NCBI RefSeq assembly: GCF_003402535.2
Contig: NZ_AP025170.1
Location: 558,001 to 622,000 of the forward strand
Origin: Cupriavidus sp. P-10
GTDB lineage: Bacteria > Pseudomonadota > Gammaproteobacteria > Burkholderiales > Burkholderiaceae
Length of the DNA stretch: 64,000 bases
Reading direction: 5' to 3'
Shown here: positions 9,724-18,739 of the stretch, piece after piece
Numbering within the stretch: position 1 is the stretch's first letter
Layout: each line of letters begins with the position of its first letter
Position numbers and translations under genes: made by a program
Notes under the pieces: model-generated
Told to the model about the DNA's origin: nothing
The model's database searches: none
What the model saw: only the letters and a program-made list of their open reading frames with translations

Positions 9724-10221
9724 GTGAGCAAGCAAGACAAGCCGCTGGTCGGCGTCGTGATGGGCAGCAGTTCCGACTGGGACGTGATGCAGCACGCGGT
9801 GGCCATGCTGAAGGATTTCGGCGTGCCGTTCGAAGCCCAGGTGGTGTCCGCGCACCGCATGGCCGACGACATGTTCCGCTATGCCGAGACCGCGCGCAGC
9901 CGCGGCATCCGCGCCATCATCGCCGGCGCCGGCGGTGCCGCGCACCTGCCGGGCATGATCGCGGCCAAGACCATCGTGCCGGTGTTCGGCGTGCCCGTGC
10001 CGTCGAAGTACCTGCGCGGCGAAGACTCGCTGCTGTCGATCGTGCAGATGCCCAAGGGCGTGCCGGTCGCCACCTTCGCCATCGGTGAAGCGGGCGCCGC
10101 CAATGCCGCGCTGCATGCCATCGCCACGCTGGCCACCACCGACGACGCGCTGGCCACTGCGCTGGAAGCCTTCCGCGCCAGGCAGACCGAAGCCGCGCGC
10201 GCCATGACTTTGCCGCTGTAA
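9724..10221 (+). CDS. purE: N5-carboxyaminoimidazole ribonucleotide mutase, PurE catalytic subunit
   Basis: Interconverts N5-CAIR and CAIR in de novo purine synthesis. The 165-residue class I PurE has [15 protein letters not shown] at the phosphate-binding start, the [11 protein letters not shown] motif with the catalytic histidine, and [12 protein letters not shown]. The start codon is GTG at 9724; the residues after it match the family N-terminus, and AAGGAACAGATAAA upstream offers a ribosome site. It sits 41 bp before purK, its usual partner. The 3' end carries a 14-bp duplication that includes the stop codon. Confidence 0.97.
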   Translation: MSKQDKPLVGVVMGSSSDWDVMQHAVAMLKDFGVPFEAQVVSAHRMADDMFRYAETARSRGIRAIIAGAGGAAHLPGMIAAKTIVPVFGVPVPSKYLRGEDSLLSIVQMPKGVPVATFAIGEAGAANAALHAIATLATTDDALATALEAFRARQTEAARAMTLPL

Positions 10222-10238
10222 TGCTGCCGCTGTAATCC
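10211..10238. repeat. 14-bp tandem duplication across the purE stop
   Basis: TGCCGCTGTAATGC (10211-10224) is followed at once by TGCCGCTGTAATCC (10225-10238), 13 of 14 bases alike. The TAA stop of purE lies in the first copy, so the duplication does not touch the protein. Confidence 0.85.
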
Positions 10239-10262
10239 TCCGGACCCACACGGAACCAAGCA

Positions 10263-11507
10263 ATGCCGACCGATATCCATCCCTACCTCTCCGAAGCCCA
10301 CACGCCGGAATCGCGCGCCGAGTTCGGCGTCGACCGTCCCGACGCGCCCATCCTGCCCGGCGCGTGGCTGGGCATGCTGGGCGGCGGCCAGCTCGGCCGC
10401 ATGTTCACGCATGCGGCGCAGGCGATGGGCTATCGCGTGTGCGTGCTCGATCCCGACCAGGACAGCCCGGCGGGCGTGGTGGCCGACAAGCATATCTGCG
10501 CCCAGTACACCGACGAGGCCGCGCTGGCCGAGATGGCCAAGCTGTGCCAGGCGGTGAGCACCGAGTTCGAGAACGTGCCGTCGCTGTCGCTGGACCGCCT
10601 GGAGCAACTGGGTTCGTTTGTCGCGCCGCGCGGCTACTGCGTGTCGATCGCGCAGAACCGCATCGGCGAGAAGAAGTTCTTCGCCGCCTGCGCCGAGCGC
10701 ACCGGCGTGCCCACGGCCCCGCACTGGGTGATCCAGCACGACGCCGACGTCGACCAGCTGCCCGACCTCGTGCTGCCCGGCATCCTCAAGACTGCGCGCA
10801 TGGGCTATGACGGCAAGGGCCAGGCCCGCGTGAAGACGCGCGACGACGTGCGCGCCGCATGGAAGGCGATGCAGCACGTGCCGTGCGTGCTGGAACAGAT
10901 GCTGCCGCTGGCCTATGAAGTCTCGGTGCTGGCCGCGCGCGCCGCGGACGGCTCCACCGCGACCTGGCCGCTGGCCGAGAACGTGCACCGCGACGGCATC
11001 CTGTTCTCGACGGAAATGCCGTCGACCAGCGTCTCGCCCGACATCGCCGACCGCGCCCGCGCCGCGGCTGCCGCCATCGCCACGGAAATGGGCTATGTCG
11101 GCGTGCTGTGCATCGAGTTTTTCGTGCTGACCGACGGTTCGCTGGTCGCCAACGAAATGGCGCCGCGCCCGCACAACTCGGGCCACATCACCATGGACGC
11201 GTGCGAGACCAGCCAGTTCGAGCAGCAGGTGCGCGCCATGGCCCGCCTGCCGCTGGGCAGCACGCGCCAGCATTCGGCCGGCAAGATGCTGAACCTGCTG
11301 GGCGATGTGTGGTTCGAGTTCGGGCTGGAACGTACCCCGGCCTGGGACGAGGTGGTGGCGCAGCCCGGCGCCAAGCTACATTTGTACGGCAAGAGCGATG
11401 CGCGCCCGTCGCGCAAGATGGGGCACGTCAACTGCATCGGCGAGCATGCCGAGGCGGCCGGCGCTGCCTTTGCCGCGGCCGCGCAGGCGCTGCATATCCT
11501 GCCCTGA
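10263..11507 (+). CDS. purK: N5-carboxyaminoimidazole ribonucleotide synthetase
   Basis: ATP-grasp enzyme that carboxylates AIR with bicarbonate to N5-CAIR, the substrate of PurE. The 414-residue chain has an extra stretch of about 30 residues before the conserved [14 protein letters not shown] nucleotide/substrate motif, then [20 protein letters not shown] of the ATP-grasp loop, the metal-binding CIEFFVL and [14 protein letters not shown]. It follows purE directly. The ATG at 10263 has no better competitor, so the N-terminal extension is probably real, as in other Burkholderiaceae. Confidence 0.97.
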   Translation: MPTDIHPYLSEAHTPESRAEFGVDRPDAPILPGAWLGMLGGGQLGRMFTHAAQAMGYRVCVLDPDQDSPAGVVADKHICAQYTDEAALAEMAKLCQAVSTEFENVPSLSLDRLEQLGSFVAPRGYCVSIAQNRIGEKKFFAACAERTGVPTAPHWVIQHDADVDQLPDLVLPGILKTARMGYDGKGQARVKTRDDVRAAWKAMQHVPCVLEQMLPLAYEVSVLAARAADGSTATWPLAENVHRDGILFSTEMPSTSVSPDIADRARAAAAAIATEMGYVGVLCIEFFVLTDGSLVANEMAPRPHNSGHITMDACETSQFEQQVRAMARLPLGSTRQHSAGKMLNLLGDVWFEFGLERTPAWDEVVAQPGAKLHLYGKSDARPSRKMGHVNCIGEHAEAAGAAFAAAAQALHILP

Positions 11508-11550
11508 TTTCCCGCTCTGATATCCCGCTCCGATATCCCGCACTGATTCG
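11504..11550. repeat. 13-bp tandem repeat over the purK stop
   Basis: Three near-identical 13-bp units (CTGATTTCCCGCT, CTGATATCCCGCT, CCGATATCCCGCA) run from 11504 to 11542, and a partial fourth starts at 11543. The purK TGA (11505-11507) is in the first unit and the array ends 14 bp before the next start codon. Confidence 0.85.
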
Positions 11551-11564
11551 ACGCAAGGAACACG

Positions 11565-12554
11565 ATGTCGCCGCGCACGCCAACGGCTGCTGAACTCGAT
11601 GAAGCCGTCCGCCTGCTTGAGGCGGGGCAACTGGTCGCTTTCCCGACCGAGACGGTCTACGGGCTGGGTGCCGACGCCGAGAATCCCGAGGCGGTCGGCC
11701 GTATCTTCGCGCTGAAGGGACGGCCGTCCAACCATCCGGTGATCGTGCATGTGGTCGACGGCGCCGATATCAGCTACTGGACCGACGAGGTTCCGGAAGC
11801 CGCGCAGAAGCTGATCCATGCGTTCTGGCCAGGGCCGCTGACGCTGATTCTGAAGCGCGCTTCGCATATCGATGCCGCGGTGGCGGGGGGGCAGGACAGC
11901 ATCGGCTTGCGTTGCCCGTCGCATCCGGTGGCGCAGGCGCTGCTGGCGCGCTTCAAGCGCGGCCGCGGCGGAGTTGCGGCGCCTTCGGCCAACAAGTTCG
12001 GGCAGGTCAGCCCTACTACCGCGCAGCATGTGCGGGATGAATTTGGCGATGCGGTTTATGTGCTGGAAGGCGATGGGGTCGAGGTCGGGATTGAATCGAC
12101 CATTGTCGACCTGTCGCGCCTGGACGCTGGCGTCGGGCCGGTCTTGTTGCGTCCCGGTGCCGTCACGGTCGGGATGCTGGCCCAGGTACTGGGCGAAGCG
12201 CCCCTGCCCCCCGATGCCGCCGCGCCGCGCGCGTCAGGCACGCTGAAGGCCCATTACGCGCCGCACACGCCCTTGTTGCTGGCGGATGCGCAGGCGGCTG
12301 CCGCGCGGCTTGTCGCGCTGCCCGGCGATGCGCGCGTGGCCTGGGTAGGACGCGCGCCGCTGGCGGACCAGCGCTGCACCTGGGTGCAGGCGCCGGCGGA
12401 TGCTGCTGCGTATGCGCGGGAGCTGTACCGGTTATTGCGCAAGCTCGACAAGCAGGGCTATTCGCAACTGGTGTTCGAGACGTTGCCTGAAGGGCAGGAT
12501 TGGGCTGGAGTGCGGGACCGGCTGGAGCGCGCGGCGGCGGCGTTCGGGGGCTGA
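11565..12554 (+). CDS. tsaC: L-threonylcarbamoyladenylate synthase (Sua5/YciO/YrdC family)
   Basis: Makes threonylcarbamoyl-AMP from threonine, bicarbonate and ATP, the first step of tRNA t6A37 formation. The YrdC domain covers roughly residues 10-200 with VAFPTETVYGLGADA, the nucleotide-binding KGRPSNHPVIVHV and PSANKFGQVSPTTAQHV. At 329 residues the protein is the long Sua5 form, with a linker (residues 200-220) and a C-terminal Rossmann-like Sua5 domain (HYAPHTPLLL onward). TsaE of the same pathway is at 42.1 kb. The gene ends 37 bp before convergent azlD. Confidence 0.95.
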   Translation: MSPRTPTAAELDEAVRLLEAGQLVAFPTETVYGLGADAENPEAVGRIFALKGRPSNHPVIVHVVDGADISYWTDEVPEAAQKLIHAFWPGPLTLILKRASHIDAAVAGGQDSIGLRCPSHPVAQALLARFKRGRGGVAAPSANKFGQVSPTTAQHVRDEFGDAVYVLEGDGVEVGIESTIVDLSRLDAGVGPVLLRPGAVTVGMLAQVLGEAPLPPDAAAPRASGTLKAHYAPHTPLLLADAQAAAARLVALPGDARVAWVGRAPLADQRCTWVQAPADAAAYARELYRLLRKLDKQGYSQLVFETLPEGQDWAGVRDRLERAAAAFGG

Positions 12555-12591
12555 AGCGGATTCGGGCGAGCACTTCCAGACGCGCTAGCCC

Positions 12592-12915
12592 TCACCCCAA
12601 CAACCGCAACGCCGTATAGACCGCCATCCCCACCGCAATCATCCCCACCATCCGCCGCGTCAGCAGGTAGAACGCGGTGGCCACCACGCCCGCTACCAGC
12701 TTGTAGTTCGACAGCGCCACGGTGAAATGCCCCTGCCACGTCATCAGGTCCGGCAGGATGATCGCCGCCAGCGCCGCTGCGGGCGCATAACGCAGCGCCC
12801 GCTGGATGCGGTCAGGCACCGAGACGTGCTCGCCAGCCATCAGGAAGAACGCGCGCGTCAGCACCGTGACCACGGCCATGCCGACCAGCGCGATCCAGAT
12901 ATCCGAATGGCTCAT
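12592..12915 (-). CDS. azlD: AzlD-family branched-chain amino acid export subunit
   Basis: A 107-residue membrane protein with about four hydrophobic segments and the AzlD signature region ALRYAPAAALAAIILPDLM. AzlD pairs with AzlC to export branched-chain amino acids and analogues. Its ATG overlaps the azlC stop by 4 bases (ATGA), so the two are translationally coupled, as in most bacteria that have them. Confidence 0.93.
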   Translation of the reverse strand: MSHSDIWIALVGMAVVTVLTRAFFLMAGEHVSVPDRIQRALRYAPAAALAAIILPDLMTWQGHFTVALSNYKLVAGVVATAFYLLTRRMVGMIAVGMAVYTALRLLG

Positions 12916-13730
12916 GCGCGGTCTCCCGGCGGCGCATCAGCCGCATTGCCAATCGGCGCGGACTTGCGCCGCCGACGAATGCCCCGCAGCGCAGCCCGCG
13001 CCGCCAACTCGTCACTGGCCATGCCCGCGGCAATCGCACCGACCACCGCCACCACGAGCCCAAGCCGGTACGGCAAGTCAAAGCACAACAACGCCATTAC
13101 CGCCGAAATCACCACCGCCATCAGTGTCGAGCGCGAATTGATGGTGGCGATCATTACCGGGATCAGCGCCATCGTGCCCGCCAGGCCCAGCCCCCAGCTG
13201 TCCGGGAACAGGCTCGCCAGCACGATGCCCAGGATCGACGATACCTGCCACATCGCGAAGTTGGTCAGCGCCATGCCCCAGAAGTAGCCTTCCTTGCCGG
13301 GCTCATAGCCCGGCGTCGAATACTTCTGCATGAAGTAGACGAAATGCAGGTCGCCGTTGAAGAACCCCAGCACCGTGCGCCGCGCCAGCGTCAGGTAGCT
13401 GAAGTGCGGCTGCATGGCGGCGCTGAAGATGACGAAGCGCAGGTTGACCATGGCCGCGGTCAGCCAGATCGTCCACAGCGGCAGTCCGGCCGCGAACAGC
13501 GGCAGCACCGCCAGCTGCGCGGAGCCGGCATAGGCCAGCAGCGACATGCCGATGGCTTCGGGCACGGTCAGCACCGATTTGCTCATCGCCACGCCGGTCA
13601 CCAGCCCCCAGGAAAATACCGCGGGAAGGGATGGGGCAAAGCGGCGCACGCCGGCCATGAAGCCGTCGCGTTCGGCGGGTGCGAAGCGATGCCAGAAGCG
13701 CAACCACACCGAGGGTTGTCGGGAAGTCAT
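12912..13730 (-). CDS. azlC: AzlC-family branched-chain amino acid exporter, large subunit
   Basis: A 272-residue polytopic inner-membrane protein. After a cytoplasmic start, FAPSLPAVFSWGLVTGVAMS opens the AzlC domain; GMSLLAYAGSAQLAVLPL and NLRFVIFSAAMQPHF are characteristic of the family. The ATG at 13730 was chosen over an in-frame TTG 18 bases upstream because homologues begin close to it; neither has a clear ribosome site. A promoter with a perfect TATAAT lies about 85 bp upstream. A basic cytoplasmic C-tail (RRRRKSAPIG) is present. The specific substrate is inferred from the family only. Confidence 0.92.
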   Translation of the reverse strand: MTSRQPSVWLRFWHRFAPAERDGFMAGVRRFAPSLPAVFSWGLVTGVAMSKSVLTVPEAIGMSLLAYAGSAQLAVLPLFAAGLPLWTIWLTAAMVNLRFVIFSAAMQPHFSYLTLARRTVLGFFNGDLHFVYFMQKYSTPGYEPGKEGYFWGMALTNFAMWQVSSILGIVLASLFPDSWGLGLAGTMALIPVMIATINSRSTLMAVVISAVMALLCFDLPYRLGLVVAVVGAIAAGMASDELAARAALRGIRRRRKSAPIGNAADAPPGDRA

Positions 13731-13813
13731 GTCAGAGGAAAGGGGCAATGCAGGTCCGGCGCCGAGGGCCGGCCCGGAAAGCTGCCGCCGCAGGACGCGG
13801 CCGGCACCCTGGC

Positions 13814-13841
13814 ATTATAGGGTCGGAACGCGCCCTGGTAA
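13814..13841 (-). promoter_or_regulatory. Promoter of azlCD
   Basis: On the minus strand a consensus -10 TATAAT (13814-13819) is preceded by TTACCA (13836-13841, 4 of 6 to the -35 consensus) with a 16-bp spacer. It lies between the dacB terminator and the azlC start, leaving a leader of about 75 bases. Confidence 0.65.
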
Positions 13842-13860
13842 GTGGGCACTTAACAAATTG

Positions 13861-13915
13861 GCGCCCGGCGTTGGCGGCAGGCCACGCACGGGTGGCCTGC
13901 CGTCAACGCCGGCGC
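13861..13915 (-). terminator. Terminator hairpin after dacB
   Basis: An inverted repeat with 21 consecutive pairs (one G-T) joins 13865-13885 and 13892-13912, with a 6-base loop and three more pairs after a bulge. On the minus strand it begins 5 bases after the dacB stop and is followed by CAATTTGTTA, a weak T-rich tail. It should end dacB transcription before the azlC promoter. Confidence 0.75.
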
Positions 13916-13920
13916 AAATC

Positions 13921-15519
13921 TCAGGGCGCGCCGCGATACACCCACTGCATCAGCGCGTCGTGCGCCTCCTGCGCCTGCGAGGCGCTGGGGTGGTTGATCA
14001 TGCTCACCACCACATAACGGCTGCCATCCTCGGCATCGACATAGCCTGCCAGCGCACGCACATCGGCCAGCGTGCCGGTCTTGAGGTAGCCGCTGCCGGC
14101 CGCATTGGCGCGGGTCAGCCGGTTGCGCAGCGTGCCGTCGACGCCCAGCACCGGCAGCGAATCGACCAGCACCGGGCCGACGTTGCTGGCCGCGGCCTGC
14201 TGCAGCAGGCGCGCCATGTCGTAGGCGCTGATGCGTTCCTCGCGCGACAGGCCGGAGCCGTTATCCAGCACCAGCCCGGGCATGTCCAGCCCCTGCTTTG
14301 TCAGCCAGCGCCGCACCACGCGGATCGAACGCTCGGGGCTGGCCGGGCCGCCGCGGTCCAGCTCGGCGCCGATGGTCAGGAACAGCTGGCGTGCCATCAC
14401 GTTGTTGGAGAACTTGTTGATGTCGCGCACGATGTCGGACAGCGGCAGGCCATAGTGGCGCGCCAGCAGCACCGCGCCGCGCGGCACCTTGCCGCTGCGC
14501 AGCGCCGGCAGGTGGGTGAAGCGCCCGCCGGCGCGCTGCCATTCGGCGACAAAGCCGCCCCAGGTGAAATCCGCGTGTGACAGCGTGGCGATATTGAGCA
14601 CGTGCTCGCCGCAGTCGCTCGAATAGTCGCCGGCGAACGATGCCAGCACGGTGCCGTCGGCCTGTGGCTGCACGCTGGGGGTGGCGCGGCTCTGCCAGTC
14701 GCCGCAGCGGCCGTTGGTCAGCGTCAGCTGGTTGTCGAGCTTGAGTTGCGCCAGCTCCGGCGTGACGCTGACCGCCACGGTCTGCGTGACGGGATCCGGC
14801 GTCAGCGTGAACGACAGCGTCTTGAAGGCATAGAGCAGGGCATCGGGGCCGACGTTGTAGGCGCGCTGCGCTTCGCCATCGATAGTGCCGTTGCCGTTGA
14901 GCCCATCGGCAAAGTAACTGCGGTCCAGCACCAGGTCGCCGTTGATCGTGGCGGCGCCGCCGGCGCGGGCGCTGGCCACCAGCTTGGCCATCTCCTCCGG
15001 CACCAGCTTGGGATCGCCGCGGCCGCGCAGGTAGACATTGCCATTGACGGTGCCGTCGAAGCCGGGCTGCGCGTCGGCGTAGAGCGCGGTCTGCCAGCGG
15101 TAGTCGGCGCCGAGCAGCTGCAGGCCGGCGAAGGTTGTGACCAGCTTCATGGTCGAGGCCGGGTTCATCGGCTGCTGCGCATTCCAGCTGGCGCGCGCAC
15201 TTGGAGCGCCCAGCTTGATGACGTAGAAGCTGGCGGCCGAGGCCGGCACGCCGGCGCGGCGCAGGGCCGTGGCCACCTGCGCCGGTACGCCGGCCTGCAC
15301 CAGGGTCGGATCGGCGGACGGCGTGGCTCTGGCTGCCTTGCCGGCTTTCTGGACCTTCTGGGATTTCTGTACCTTGGCTGGCGGCTTGGCCAGCGCCGGG
15401 GCGATGACCGGCCCACCGGCCATCAGCAAGGCGGCGGCAAGAAGAGGCGACAGGCGGCGCAGCAGCGCGCCGGGTCGCGATGCGGTTCGCGTGGCGGTTG
15501 TTCTTGGCATGGCGGCCAT
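13921..15519 (-). CDS. dacB: D-alanyl-D-alanine carboxypeptidase/endopeptidase (PBP4, DacB)
   Basis: Periplasmic low-molecular-weight penicillin-binding protein of class C that trims and cleaves peptidoglycan crosslinks. The three serine-DD-peptidase motifs are visible: STMK (serine 122, lysine 125), SNN (371-373) and KTG (480-482); the long stretch between the first two contains the extra domains typical of PBP4. A signal peptide is at about residues 16-44, followed by a lysine/alanine-rich linker (KPPAKVQKSQKVQK). Two ATGs, at 15519 and 15510, are possible starts. The gene stands alone, with a strong hairpin after it. Confidence 0.95.
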   Translation of the reverse strand: MAAMPRTTATRTASRPGALLRRLSPLLAAALLMAGGPVIAPALAKPPAKVQKSQKVQKAGKAARATPSADPTLVQAGVPAQVATALRRAGVPASAASFYVIKLGAPSARASWNAQQPMNPASTMKLVTTFAGLQLLGADYRWQTALYADAQPGFDGTVNGNVYLRGRGDPKLVPEEMAKLVASARAGGAATINGDLVLDRSYFADGLNGNGTIDGEAQRAYNVGPDALLYAFKTLSFTLTPDPVTQTVAVSVTPELAQLKLDNQLTLTNGRCGDWQSRATPSVQPQADGTVLASFAGDYSSDCGEHVLNIATLSHADFTWGGFVAEWQRAGGRFTHLPALRSGKVPRGAVLLARHYGLPLSDIVRDINKFSNNVMARQLFLTIGAELDRGGPASPERSIRVVRRWLTKQGLDMPGLVLDNGSGLSREERISAYDMARLLQQAAASNVGPVLVDSLPVLGVDGTLRNRLTRANAAGSGYLKTGTLADVRALAGYVDAEDGSRYVVVSMINHPSASQAQEAHDALMQWVYRGAP

Positions 15520-15563
15520 GTTAACGCATGGCTGGCGCTTGCCGGATGACAGCGGCGTGGCGC

Positions 15564-16148
15564 TCAGTCCGCGCGCGGCGGCGCCAGCCGGGACAGCAGC
15601 GATTTCAGCGTGGCTTGATCGCTATCGGACAGCGCGCTGCCCACATGCGCGTCATGCTCGACCACCGCGCGCGTGGCCGCGTCCAGCGTCTTGCGTCCCG
15701 ACGGGGTCAGCACCAGGCTGTAGGCGCGGCGATCGCCCGGCGCCGGGCGGCGCGCGACCAGGTTCATCTCTTCCAGCGCATCGACCAGCAGCACCGCGCC
15801 CGAGCGCGCGATGCCCAGGATGCGCGCCAGCTCGGTCAGCTTCAGGTGCGGGTTGCGCGAGATGATCACCAGCGCCGAGAAGCGCGGCGGGGTGATCTGC
15901 CACTGCGACAAAGACAGTACGAAATCCTCGTAGATGCGGATCTGCGCGCGGCGGATGGCGTAGCCGATCAGGCTGTCGAGCACGCCATAGTCGACATTGG
16001 GCACATGCGGATCGAAGCCGCTGTCGGCCACCGCCGGATCCGGCGCAAGCGGTTCGCGCGGTTTGCGCCGCGCGCTGGCGGTGTGCGTGCTGCCAGTCTT
16101 GCCTGCCGCGGCGGGTGCGCCAGATGCACCGGATGCGTCGGGGATCAT
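15564..16148 (-). CDS. MarR-family transcriptional regulator
   Basis: A 194-residue winged-helix regulator. The first 45 residues are a Pro/Ala/Lys-rich extension; the MarR fold follows with LTELARILGIARSGAVLLVD as the recognition HTH and RRPAPGDRRAYSLVLT as the wing (conserved DxRxxxLxLT pattern). Its ATG overlaps the stop of the LivK-like gene by 4 bases, so it is the last gene of the operon headed by the FAD monooxygenase. MarR proteins commonly repress the catabolic operon that contains them until a phenolic ligand binds. A 19-bp palindrome over the operon promoter is the likely target. Confidence 0.92.
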   Translation of the reverse strand: MIPDASGASGAPAAAGKTGSTHTASARRKPREPLAPDPAVADSGFDPHVPNVDYGVLDSLIGYAIRRAQIRIYEDFVLSLSQWQITPPRFSALVIISRNPHLKLTELARILGIARSGAVLLVDALEEMNLVARRPAPGDRRAYSLVLTPSGRKTLDAATRAVVEHDAHVGSALSDSDQATLKSLLSRLAPPRAD

Positions 16149-17296
16149 TGCAGTAGTTTCCAGTTGCCGTTGTCGATCGTCAGCATAACGCGGCCGCGCT
16201 GGTCAAAGCCATAGTGGTCTTGCCCACTGTAGTTGAGCACGCCGTGCGACACCACGATGTCCTTTTCGGTCTCCAGCGCCTGGCGCAGCGCCTGGCGGAA
16301 GGCCGGCGTCCCGGGTTTGGCGTTTTTCAGCGCCACCGGCACGATCCGCTCCAGCACCAGCCCGGCATCGTAGGCATGCGCGCCGAACTGCGTGCGCGAC
16401 TCGGCGCCGTATTGCTTCTCGTAGCGGGTGACGTAGTCGAGTCCCGGCTTGCGTACCGGGTCGCCGGCTGGCAGCTGCTCCGGCACGATCACCGGCCCCG
16501 CCGGCAGGATCGCGCCATTGACCAGGCGTCCGCCGATGCGGATCAGGTCTTTGGTGGCGGCGCCGTGGGTCTGGTAGATGGCGCCGCCGTAGCCCCGCTC
16601 GCGCAGCGTGGTGTGCGGCAGCGCAGCACCGGTGCCGGCGCCGGCGATCAGGATGGCGTCGGGTTTGGCGGCGATCAGCTTGATGGCCTGCGCGGTCACG
16701 CTGGTATCGGCGCGGCCATAGCGCTCGGTGGCGATCAGGCGCAGGCCGTTGGCGGTGGCGGCGGCGGTGAAATCCTTCAGCCAGGTTTCACCGTACGCGT
16801 CGGCAAAGCCGATGAAGCCGATGGTCTTGACGCCCTTGGTCTTGGCGGTGGCGGCGACGGCGTTGGCCATCAGCCGCACCGGCTGCGCCAGCCGGAAGGT
16901 CCAGCCGCCGCGGCCGGGCTTGAGCTCGATCGGCGAGAAGGCGAGCTGGACGGTCTGGCTTTCCTCGGCCACCTCGGCGATGGCAATCGAAGGCGCGACC
17001 GCTGACGAGCCGAGAATGATGTCGACCTTGTCTTCGGAGACGAAGCGGCGCGCCACCCTGGCGCCCTGGGTGGGATCGGAGGCGTCATCCAGCACGATGT
17101 AGCGCACCGCCTCGCCGCCGATCTTCTGCGGCAGGTAGGGCATCGAGTTTTTCTGCGGGATGCCGAGCGAGGCGGACGGGCCGGTGGTCGACAGGCTGAC
17201 GCCGACGGTGATGTCCGCCAGCGCGACGCTGGCGGTGAAGGCGAGGGCGGCGGCCAGCGCCAGGCGGGTGAGCCGGGTTGGGTCCAGGGGCGCCAT
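16145..17296 (-). CDS. LivK-type periplasmic substrate-binding protein of an ABC importer
   Basis: A 383-residue protein with a signal peptide (LALAAALAFTASVALA, cleaved near residue 27) and a type I periplasmic binding fold (Peripla_BP_6): ITVGVSLSTTGPSASLGIPQ at the start and RFVSEDKVDIILGSSAV in the first lobe. Homologues serve branched-chain amino acid-type importers, and many have been recruited for aromatic acids. No LivHMGF genes are adjacent, so it must use membrane parts encoded elsewhere. It lies between a FAD monooxygenase (50 bp upstream) and a MarR regulator (4-bp overlap), which suggests an aromatic or heteroaromatic ligand. Confidence 0.92.
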   Translation of the reverse strand: MAPLDPTRLTRLALAAALAFTASVALADITVGVSLSTTGPSASLGIPQKNSMPYLPQKIGGEAVRYIVLDDASDPTQGARVARRFVSEDKVDIILGSSAVAPSIAIAEVAEESQTVQLAFSPIELKPGRGGWTFRLAQPVRLMANAVAATAKTKGVKTIGFIGFADAYGETWLKDFTAAATANGLRLIATERYGRADTSVTAQAIKLIAAKPDAILIAGAGTGAALPHTTLRERGYGGAIYQTHGAATKDLIRIGGRLVNGAILPAGPVIVPEQLPAGDPVRKPGLDYVTRYEKQYGAESRTQFGAHAYDAGLVLERIVPVALKNAKPGTPAFRQALRQALETEKDIVVSHGVLNYSGQDHYGFDQRGRVMLTIDNGNWKLLQ

Positions 17297-17346
17297 GTTG
17301 TCTCCTCTTGATGGTTTTTTTTGGTTGGATCTGGCGGATCGCGGTG

Positions 17347-18603
17347 CTATCGCCCGCCGCCCTGCATCGACTGCCGGTCGAACCCCGCCAGTTGCTTATA
17401 CCGCAGCGAAATCGCCTCCAGCTCGGCGCGCGGAATCACCTGTTCGATATCGCGGAACCCCTGCGGCGCGCGTTCCTCTGCCAGTTGCATCACCTGCTCG
17501 GGCCCGTTCATGCGGTTGCGCAGCACGATACCAGCAGTGCGCGGCAGGCGCTCCGCCTCGTATTCGCGCAGCGCGTAAGGGGTGTCCCGCGTGCCAAGCA
17601 GGCTGTCGAGCAGGTAGCGCGCATCCAGGATCGCCTGCGCGCTGCCATTCGAGCCGATCGGGTACATCGGGTGCGCGGCATCGCCGAGCAGCGTGACGCG
17701 GTCGAAGGTCCAGCGCGGCAGAGGGTCCTTGTCGACCATCGGGAATTCGTAGATCGCCCCGGCACCGTCGATCAGCGCGGGGATGTCGATCCAGTCCCAT
17801 TGCCAGCCGGCAAACTGCGCCAGGAACACCGACTTGTCGACCTGCTTGTTCCAGTCGCTGCGCGGCGGTGTGTCAGACACGCTGTCGGGCACGCGCAGCT
17901 CGGCGATCCAGTTGACCAGCGAGCGGCCCTGCCGGCGCAGCGGCTCGGAGATGGGGTAGGCGACGAACTTCTGGTTCTGGTGCCCGGCCATGAACATCGA
18001 GCGCCCGTCGAGGTAGGGCGGCGCCTCGGTGACCGCGCGCCACAGCATGCGGCGCGAGAAGCGCGGCGCGTCGCCGGTGGGATAGAAGTGCTGGCGCACC
18101 GCGGAGTGGATGCCGTCGGCGCCGACCAGCACGTCGGCGCTGGCTTCCACCTCGGCACCGTCGCCGCGGCGGCGCAGGCCGAAACGCACAGGCCCGCGCG
18201 CGCCGGTATCGAGCACGGTCTCGAACGCATGTCCTGTGTGGACCGCATCGGCACCCAGCCGCTCGACCACGGTGCGATGCAGCAGCATCTGGAACTCGCC
18301 GCGATGGATCGAGAACTGCGGCCAGTCGTAGCCCGCCGCGAGCCCGCGCGGCTCATGCCAGATACGCTGGCCCAGCTTGTTGTAGTAGGAGAGCGACGAG
18401 GTCTCGATCGCGATCCCGGCCAGCGCGTCGCGCAAACCGAGCTCGGACAGGATGCGTACCGCGTGCGGCAGCAGGTTGATGCCCACGCCCAGCGGGCGCA
18501 GCGATTCGCTGGCTTCCCAGACTTCGGCGTCGATGCCGTGGCGGTGGCACAGCAGCGCCAGCGTCAGCCCGCCGATGCCGCCGCCGGCGATTGCGATCTT
18601 CAT
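17347..18603 (-). CDS. FAD-dependent aromatic monooxygenase (PhzS-like group)
   Basis: A 418-residue group A flavoprotein hydroxylase. GGGIGGL at residues 7-13 binds the FAD ADP moiety, VLVGADGIHSAVR is the DG motif and VTLLGDAAHPMYPIGSNG the GD motif for the FAD ribose. GSNG after the GD motif and the overall length resemble PhzS/salicylate hydroxylase-like enzymes, which use NAD(P)H and oxygen to hydroxylate aromatic acids. It is the first gene of an operon with a periplasmic binding protein and a MarR regulator. The substrate is unknown. Confidence 0.92.
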   Translation of the reverse strand: MKIAIAGGGIGGLTLALLCHRHGIDAEVWEASESLRPLGVGINLLPHAVRILSELGLRDALAGIAIETSSLSYYNKLGQRIWHEPRGLAAGYDWPQFSIHRGEFQMLLHRTVVERLGADAVHTGHAFETVLDTGARGPVRFGLRRRGDGAEVEASADVLVGADGIHSAVRQHFYPTGDAPRFSRRMLWRAVTEAPPYLDGRSMFMAGHQNQKFVAYPISEPLRRQGRSLVNWIAELRVPDSVSDTPPRSDWNKQVDKSVFLAQFAGWQWDWIDIPALIDGAGAIYEFPMVDKDPLPRWTFDRVTLLGDAAHPMYPIGSNGSAQAILDARYLLDSLLGTRDTPYALREYEAERLPRTAGIVLRNRMNGPEQVMQLAEERAPQGFRDIEQVIPRAELEAISLRYKQLAGFDRQSMQGGGR

Positions 18604-18651
18604 GTTGTCTCCCCGCTTGCGGCGCGCAGCGACGCGCCCGGTCGTCGAATT

Positions 18652-18670
18652 TTGTTATCGAGTATAACAA
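18652..18670. promoter_or_regulatory. Palindromic operator, probable MarR site
   Basis: TTGTTATCGAGTATAACAA has perfect 7-base arms (TTGTTAT/ATAACAA) around a 5-base centre. It lies 48 bp before the monooxygenase start and covers the -10 hexamer of the promoter. Size, AT-rich arms and position are those of MarR operators, and the operon's third gene encodes a MarR protein. Binding is inferred. Confidence 0.7.
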
Positions 18671-18688
18671 TTCGCGTCCGCGCGGCAA
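18661..18688 (-). promoter_or_regulatory. Promoter of the monooxygenase-LivK-MarR operon
   Basis: On the minus strand TTGCCG (18683-18688) and TATACT (18661-18666) are spaced by 16 bp. The palindromic operator overlaps the -10 element, so bound repressor would block polymerase. The leader would be about 50 bases. Confidence 0.6.
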
Positions 18689-18739
18689 GGTGGGGATACA
18701 CCCCGGAGTGGCCTGTCCGGGGTCAGGTAAAACCCGGCC

